Source: JBKQVT01 sp963727245 (lineage in GTDB: Bacteria; Planctomycetota; Planctomycetia; Pirellulales; Thermoguttaceae). Taken from it: 64,000 bases of DNA. Under the pieces are notes generated by a model. The model was not told the DNA's origin. It did no database searches and saw nothing but the letters and a program-made list of their open reading frames with translations. The position numbers were made by a program, and so were the translations under genes. Positions 59,196-64,000 of the stretch are shown here, piece by piece. Numbering within the stretch: position 1 is the first letter of the stretch; every line of letters begins with the position of its first letter. Where the stretch lies: NCBI GenBank assembly GCA_963727245.1, contig CAVSFO010000001.1, positions 930,001 to 994,000 of the forward strand, in the 5' to 3' direction.

Positions 59196-59253
59196 GGATG
59201 CAATCGTCGAGGTTGTCAGCCGGGACAAGGCCCGGTTGCCAAAAAGGGAGAGA

Positions 59254-59658
59254 ATGTCTATGGCTGAGACTAACCAACCGGCGACGTGTTGTGGCGCAGC
59301 GCCGAAACTCATTTTCTCTTGTTCGGGGGCAGCCGACGTGGGCCACATCTCCGATCTGGCAGCACGGCGACTAACAGTAGAGGGTGCTGGCAAAATGTTC
59401 TGCCTGGCAGGCGTCGGTGGTCGCGTCAGCGGCATCATGGTCAGCACGCAGGCCGCGGCAGCAATCCTTGCCATCGACGGCTGCCCGTTGGACTGCGCGC
59501 GCAAGACGCTGGAAGAGGCCGGGTTCACCCGGTTCGAGCATCTGCGGTTATCGGACATCGGAATCGAGAAAGGCAAGTCCCCGGTGACGGAGGACCGAAT
59601 CAGCAAGGTGGTCCGGCACGGTAAGAACCGGTTGGCCGAGTCTTCCAAAGTGGGATGA
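59254..59658 (+). CDS. DGC-type putative zinc-binding protein 3
   Basis: 134 residues from ATG 59254 (GGGAGAGA upstream). LIFSCSGAADVGHISDLAAR, FCLAGVGGRVSG and LAIDGCPLDCARKTLEEAGF; an additional CC pair near the N-terminus (ATCCGAAPK). Closest to single-domain DGC proteins. Confidence 0.78.
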   Translation: MSMAETNQPATCCGAAPKLIFSCSGAADVGHISDLAARRLTVEGAGKMFCLAGVGGRVSGIMVSTQAAAAILAIDGCPLDCARKTLEEAGFTRFEHLRLSDIGIEKGKSPVTEDRISKVVRHGKNRLAESSKVG

Positions 59659-59697
59659 ACTGGGACTTGACCTCAAGAAGGAGGAAAGGAACAAGAC

Positions 59698-60354
59698 ATG
59701 GAACTAAAGAACGCCGTCGCAGTCTGCCTGATTTCGCTGTTTTCGGCCACGCTGGTGGTCTTGATCGCCCGCGCCCTGGACTCGCAGGCGGCCTCGCGGC
59801 TGGAGCCGCAGTTGGCCAAGATCGTCGACGAGCTCCAGGCGATACGCAAGCAGGGCGGGATCGCGGCATCGCCGGGCAATGCCTCGAATACTGAAACGGC
59901 CGCCGACGGCTTGGTCGTCTACTACTTCCACGGCAATACCCGCTGCCCGACTTGCCAATCCATCGAATCCCAGGCCAACGACACCGTTCATAATGATTTC
60001 GCTTCGCAGCTAAGCGGCGGAGAAATCGTCTGGAAAGTTCTCAACTACGAGCAGTCGACCAACGAGCAATTGGTAAAGAAATTTGCGATTCTAATGCCGG
60101 TAGTCGTCTTGGCCAAGATAAAAGCCGGCCAGGTCGAGGACTGGAAGCGTCTGGACAAGGTGTGGGCGGTGGTGGGAGACAAGCCTGCCTTCGCCAAGTA
60201 TGTTCGTGACGAGATCACGCGGATGCTCGCCCACGACGAGAAACCACAGACTACGGAATCGAAGGCTGCGCCGCCGGCTATTCCGCTTCCGAGCCCCGAC
60301 ACTCGCCAAGGCGCTCCCACCAAGGAGCCCCCGGCCATCCCCATTCCAAAGTAG
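59698..60354 (+). CDS. Membrane-anchored ArsF-like redox protein
   Basis: 218 residues. N-terminal anchor (VAVCLISLFSATLVVLIA), a linker, then a thioredoxin-like domain with YYFHGNTRCPTCQSIES (CPTC pair) as in ArsF-family nitroreductase subunits, and a Pro-rich tail. The domain probably faces the periplasm. Would cooperate with the ArsE- and ArsG-like proteins. Confidence 0.75.
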   Translation: MELKNAVAVCLISLFSATLVVLIARALDSQAASRLEPQLAKIVDELQAIRKQGGIAASPGNASNTETAADGLVVYYFHGNTRCPTCQSIESQANDTVHNDFASQLSGGEIVWKVLNYEQSTNEQLVKKFAILMPVVVLAKIKAGQVEDWKRLDKVWAVVGDKPAFAKYVRDEITRMLAHDEKPQTTESKAAPPAIPLPSPDTRQGAPTKEPPAIPIPK

Positions 60355-60394
60355 CATTGTCGTTCGATAGTCATTGTAAAAGGAGACCAGTGCG

Positions 60395-60820
60395 ATGAGA
60401 CGTGTTGCGACTTGTGTATTCGCGTTAACGACCGTGGCCCTCGTTGCCTCGATGTTTCCGCAGCCTGCCGTGGCTGCTGACGCCCCCGCGGACCGCGTGG
60501 TGGTGATGTACTTTCATCGCGTCCCCGGCTGTGCGACGTGCCAGAAGATGGCCGCGTACTCCGAGGAAGCGGTCAAGAAAGGATTCGCCAAAGACGTCAA
60601 AGACGGCAAAGTCGAGTTTTACACGATCGACTTCGAGGACGCGAACAACGCGGCCCTTGTCCGCGGCTACAAGATCAGCGGGCCCGCCTTGATCGTCGCC
60701 AAGGTCGCCGCCAAGAAGGTTGCGGAATACAAGAACCTGACGGAGATATGGTCGAAGGTTGGCGACAAGCCGGCATTCATCGAATACGTGCAAACCAACG
60801 TCAAGGACTGCCAGAAATAG
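60395..60820 (+). CDS. Secreted ArsF-like / thioredoxin-like protein
   Basis: 141 residues with a signal peptide (FALTTVALVASMFPQPAVAA). YFHRVPGCATCQKMAAYSEE carries a CATC pair. A second ArsF-type domain directly after the first; the remaining sequence (KVGDKPAFIEYVQTNV) matches the previous protein's VGDKPAFAKYV, indicating a common origin. Confidence 0.78.
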   Translation: MRRVATCVFALTTVALVASMFPQPAVAADAPADRVVVMYFHRVPGCATCQKMAAYSEEAVKKGFAKDVKDGKVEFYTIDFEDANNAALVRGYKISGPALIVAKVAAKKVAEYKNLTEIWSKVGDKPAFIEYVQTNVKDCQK

Positions 60821-60919
60821 GTTCGGCGCCGGTCGGACCCGGCCCATCGCGGTTGCCGGTCTCGGCGGCAACGTGCGCCAACAAGCGATGCGCTCGCACA
60901 GGATGAATAGGAGTCCCCC

Positions 60920-61672
60920 GTGGTTGCCTACTTGCTCTACGCCGGTGCGGCCCTCTATCTGGGCGTGCTAACCTCGATAAGCCCGTGCCCCTTGGCGACG
61001 AACATTGCCGCGATCTCGTATGTCGGCCGCAAGGTGGGCGACTCGCGGTCCGTGATGGCCGCCGGGTTTCTTTATACCCTGGGGCGGTGCTTGCTGTATC
61101 TGGGGCTGGCGGCGCTGCTGGCAACCACGGCGCTGTCGATCCCCGCCGTGTCGCTGTTCTTGCAGAAGTACATGCACCTGGTTCTCGCGCCCATCTTTCT
61201 GTTGCTTGGGATGTTCCTGGTCGGGCTGATTACCACGAACATCGGCGGGGCAGGCATGACCGAGGGAATGCAGAAAAGAATCGACAGGATGGGTGTGTGG
61301 GGCGCATTGCTGCTGGGAGTGTTGTTCGCCGTGTCGTTCTGCCCAACGTCCGCGGCGTGGTTTTTCGGTCTGATCGCGCTGATCATGGGTTCCGAGGCGG
61401 GACAGATCACCGCCCTGCTGGCCAAGGTGGGCATTAGCCTGCCCGGCGCGTCGCTGCCCGGCAGCACGCTGGTCTTGCCGCTGATTTACGGCGTCGGCAC
61501 CGCGCTGCCGGTGCTGGTGGTCGCCTTCCTGCTGGCCTATAGCGTCAAGTCGGTCGGCAAGGCGTACAACATGCTCTCCAAGGTCGAGTGGTGGGCGCGG
61601 CAGGTCACAGGATGGATTTTTATACTCGCGGGAGTCTGGTTCGCCTTGAAGTACGTGTTCGAGGCAATCTGA
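60920..61672 (+). CDS. ArsG-like (CcdA/DsbD-type) permease
   Basis: 250 residues from GTG 60920 (AGGAG upstream), about six membrane helices. SISPCPLATNIAAISYVG near the N-terminus and FAVSFCPTSAAWFFG later are the paired P-C / F-C-P motifs of CcdA-like thiol transporters. ArsG-family members export aminophenyl-arsenicals; electron transfer to the secreted ArsF-like proteins is an alternative. Confidence 0.8.
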   Translation: MVAYLLYAGAALYLGVLTSISPCPLATNIAAISYVGRKVGDSRSVMAAGFLYTLGRCLLYLGLAALLATTALSIPAVSLFLQKYMHLVLAPIFLLLGMFLVGLITTNIGGAGMTEGMQKRIDRMGVWGALLLGVLFAVSFCPTSAAWFFGLIALIMGSEAGQITALLAKVGISLPGASLPGSTLVLPLIYGVGTALPVLVVAFLLAYSVKSVGKAYNMLSKVEWWARQVTGWIFILAGVWFALKYVFEAI

Positions 61673-61698
61673 CGCTGCTTGCAGTTGAGGAGGGCACC

Positions 61699-62490
61699 AT
61701 GGGGCGAAGGGCATTCTATCGAGGCCTTGTTGTTGCGTGCGCCGCTTGCTTATGGAGCGTGACGACGGCAATTGCCAGTGCCGCCGACGAGCCGCGAAGC
61801 CAAGGGCCGGCCCCCTATCCGATGAAAATGAACAAGAAGTTCGCCGACCCTAAGGCGGACGTTCAGCAGTTCGTCAAACGGTTCGAGAGTGAGGCCCGCG
61901 ACGTGTACGTGAAGCGTCAGGACATTACCCGCGCCGTTGGTCTGCGGCCGGGCGACGCCGCGGCGGACATCGGCGCCGGCACCGGACTGTTTACGCTGCT
62001 CTTTGCCGAGCAGGTCGGGCCCAAGGGCACCGTCTACGCCGTGGACATCGGACCGGCATTCCTTAACTACATTGCCGAGCAGACCACGAAACACGGGTAC
62101 GAGGGAGTCATCTCAACGGTGCTGAACACTCAGGACTCCACGATGTTGCCTTCCAATTCGATCAACGTCGCCTTCCTCTGCGACACCTACCACCACTTCG
62201 AGCACCCGGAAAAGATGCTGGCCTCAATCCACCGCGCGTTGCGTCCTGGCGGCCGGCTGATCATCATCGACTTCGACCTTCGCAAGCAGAGCGGTGATTT
62301 CGTCAAGCAGCGAGCCCGCGCCGCCAAGGAGGTCTACTTCCGGGAGATCACCGCCGCCGGATTCAAGCAAATCGACGTCAAGAATGCCCCTGCGATCAAG
62401 GACAACTTCTACGCCGAATTCCGGCGCGTGGATCGCCAGCCACAGGCAACGCCCGCGGTTCCAGCAAAGCAACTCGGGTCCGGGCGTTGA
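61699..62490 (+). CDS. Exported SAM-dependent methyltransferase-like protein
   Basis: 263 residues. Signal peptide (GLVVACAACLWSVTTAIASAA). SAM fold: AADIGAGTGLFTLLFAEQVG, TVYAVDIGPAFLNYI, CDTYHHFEHPEKMLASIHRA, LRPGGRLIIIDFDLR. A methyltransferase with a leader is odd, since SAM is cytoplasmic. It lacks the multiple cysteines of ArsM, so arsenite methylation is unproven. Confidence 0.75.
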   Translation: MGRRAFYRGLVVACAACLWSVTTAIASAADEPRSQGPAPYPMKMNKKFADPKADVQQFVKRFESEARDVYVKRQDITRAVGLRPGDAAADIGAGTGLFTLLFAEQVGPKGTVYAVDIGPAFLNYIAEQTTKHGYEGVISTVLNTQDSTMLPSNSINVAFLCDTYHHFEHPEKMLASIHRALRPGGRLIIIDFDLRKQSGDFVKQRARAAKEVYFREITAAGFKQIDVKNAPAIKDNFYAEFRRVDRQPQATPAVPAKQLGSGR

Positions 62491-62647
62491 TTGTAGTCAA
62501 CGCTCACCAGGAGGAAGACATCGAGCACAGACTGCGAAGCAGGCTTCGTCGCCCATCTAACGAAGCCTGCCAGCCGCCAGTGCCTGATCGAGTCCATCGC
62601 GTCGGTCATGCCACGGCTGGGCAACTAACAAGAGGGAATTGCCGAGG

Positions 62648-63223
62648 ATGAAGGCTCGTGAAAGTGGTATGCCCGAAGAAGGCATGTGGGCCGAGTTCTT
62701 CGAGGCCGAGGCCATCCTTCGGAAACTCGGCCTTTCTTCCTCGTGCGGCGATGTCGTTGATTTTGGCTGTGGCTACGGGACGTTCACCATCCCCGCCGCC
62801 CGCATGGTCTCCGGCAAGGTTCATGCCCTGGACATCGACCCGGAGATGGTTCAGGCCACCGCAGCAAGGGCCCAAGAGGCAGGGCTGCAAAACGTCAAGA
62901 CGTACCTTCGTGATTTCGTGGCACAGGGCTCCGGCTTGCCGCCGGCAAGCGCAGAGTACCCGATGCTGTTCAACATCCTCCACGCTGATCACCCCGACGT
63001 GCTGCTGGAGGAAGCCTTTCGCGTGCTCAGCGCAGGCGGTCTGCTGGCGGTCATCCACTGGAACTACGATCCGGCCACCCCGCGCAGGCCGTCGATGGCC
63101 ATCCGACCGCGGCCCGAGCAGTGCTGCGATTGGGGAGAAGAGGCCGGGTTCCGGCTTCGATCGCCCGGGATCATCGATCTGCCACCCTACCACTATGGGT
63201 TGGTTTTCCAGCGCCCGGCATGA
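62648..63223 (+). CDS. Class I SAM-dependent methyltransferase
   Basis: 191 residues from ATG 62648 (GAGGGAA about 10 bases upstream). VVDFGCGYGTFTIPAARMV and HALDIDPEMVQATAARAQEA are the SAM motifs; DFVAQGSGLPPASAEYPM follows. C-terminal CCDWGEEAGFRLRSPG contains the only Cys pair. Cytoplasmic. Substrate unknown; placed at the end of the arsenic cluster. Confidence 0.8.
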   Translation: MKARESGMPEEGMWAEFFEAEAILRKLGLSSSCGDVVDFGCGYGTFTIPAARMVSGKVHALDIDPEMVQATAARAQEAGLQNVKTYLRDFVAQGSGLPPASAEYPMLFNILHADHPDVLLEEAFRVLSAGGLLAVIHWNYDPATPRRPSMAIRPRPEQCCDWGEEAGFRLRSPGIIDLPPYHYGLVFQRPA

Positions 63224-63453
63224 CGCCAAGTCCGCCGGAAACAAGGCGATAGTGCGCATCTCAAAGACCTGCCTGTGCTGGTGCGCCGCCCGTCGAGCGG
63301 CATCTTGGCGATCCTCGAAGGCTCCCTGGCGACCCCGAAGCGGTAACGTGACGGCCGCCATGACGGCTCACCTCATCCGGGCACCTCGGTCACATAGATG
63401 CCCCCCCATCGGCACGAGACGCCGGACCAGATGGCTCAAGTTGCTATATGCGC

Positions 63454-63484
63454 CAAGACGAATATGTTGTATATATTCGTCTTG
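63454..63484. promoter_or_regulatory. Large perfect inverted repeat
   Basis: CAAGACGAATAT (63454-63465) and ATATTCGTCTTG (63473-63484), spacer 7 bp, in an otherwise empty 470-bp gap (63224-63692). No T run follows, so an operator is more likely than a terminator. Confidence 0.6.
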
Positions 63485-63692
63485 CGGAATCTGGCGTAAT
63501 CGGAGGTGGACCCCATAAGACGTTCGACAAATACCGGCCGCTTGTGTTAGGAAAATCGCCACTGAAAAATCGGCGGGGCGCTACATACGCCGCAACGCAT
63601 ATAGAGTAATATGTGATTTCACGTACCCGGGAAGAGAGTCTTCCCGTGAACCAACGGTTCCCGTTTCACCAATCGTTACCAGGAGGAAAAGC

Positions 63693-64000
63693 ATGTTGAC
63701 ATGGAAACGACCGGCGATTGCCTTGTTCATTACAATGCTCGCGCTAGGGATGACGGCGCGCACGGTCCAAGCGCAAACGGGCGCCGGCGAGAACCGAGTG
63801 GCCCCAGCCAGCCCCGGCGCTACGGCACTCCAGAAGGCCGCCCAGGACAACAAGTACCTGTTCATCTTCTTCTGGCGCGAGGACACGCAGCAGAGCCGCG
63901 TGATGCGGGGCGTGTTCCAGGCGGCGACGGCGAAACTCGCCAACCGGGCCGACGCCGTCGAGATCCAGGTCAACGACCCGGCCGAGGCCGGCGTCGTGGC
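63693..64000 (+). CDS. Exported thioredoxin-fold protein (partial)
   Basis: Starts at ATG 63693 behind a strong AGGAGGAAAAGC site and runs off the window. Signal peptide (IALFITMLALGMTARTVQA), then ALQKAAQDNKYLFIFFWRED, a thioredoxin-like beginning where the usual CxxC is replaced by EDTQ. 102 residues visible. It may belong to the arsenic/redox cluster. Confidence 0.7.
   Translation, partial: MLTWKRPAIALFITMLALGMTARTVQAQTGAGENRVAPASPGATALQKAAQDNKYLFIFFWREDTQQSRVMRGVFQAATAKLANRADAVEIQVNDPAEAGVV

Noticed and set aside
63581..63973. 130-residue minus-strand gene
   Set aside because: Lies opposite a plus-strand gene with a strong ribosome site and signal peptide starting at 63693.

Overview
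This window reads as a chromosomal segment of a high-GC bacterium, most likely a planctomycete of the Pirellulales type. That assignment is inference. It rests on the overall base composition, on small proteins of a kind I associate with planctomycetes (about 26274-26523 and 33052-33526), on the long sigma-70 protein, and on many nested-palindrome repeats between and inside genes. About a dozen well-conserved genes are broken by single-base indels. I treat most of these as probable assembly errors and annotate the whole gene with the shift position.

Left part (1-16.7 kb): an ABC-F ATPase, a secreted papain-like protease and an FHA protein, then a carbon-storage block. A leftward polyhydroxyalkanoate (PHA) set (phaR, phasin, phaA thiolase, phaE, phaC) faces two rightward reductase genes. 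The glyoxylate shunt (aceB, aceA) and a PEP-carboxykinase-like gene follow. Perfect or near-perfect TTGTGC-N4-GCACAA sites lie beside the phasin, phaR, the first reductase and aceB. They suggest that one PhaR-type regulator links polymer storage to C2 assimilation.

Middle (17-39.7 kb): an RsbR-RsbS-RsbT stressosome module with a fused kinase/phosphatase and a hybrid histidine kinase. Then come Tex with an unusual repeat-derived insertion, a type IIG-like restriction-methyltransferase, a LOG-family protein, a dual-specificity phosphatase, an RpoD-type sigma factor, an orphan DNA methyltransferase, rpmG, recJ, pcm and tRNA-Pro(CGG).

Accessory segment right of the tRNA (39.7-45.4 kb): a HigB/HigA-like toxin-antitoxin pair is followed, in one leftward operon, by a large fusion protein: archaeo-eukaryotic primase, superfamily 2 helicase and DUF559 nuclease (TOTE-type conflict system). 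The promoter is near consensus, apparently leaderless, and carries two palindromic operators. A truncated ArdC anti-restriction gene lies next to it.

Right part (45.4-64 kb): an RND efflux pump and adaptor (heavily frameshifted) behind an ArsR regulator. Then a redox block: two thioredoxins, two paralogous zinc-finger anti-sigma domains, one of them fused to an ECF sigma factor. Last is a long arsenic cluster: arsR, arsC, ACR3 pump, a second arsR with two operators, GcvH-like, OsmC-like, small CxxC thioredoxin, three DGC zinc-binding proteins, two ArsF-like redox proteins, an ArsG-like permease and two methyltransferases. It looks like an inorganic plus organic arsenic (ArsEFG-type) detoxification system with several unexplained members.
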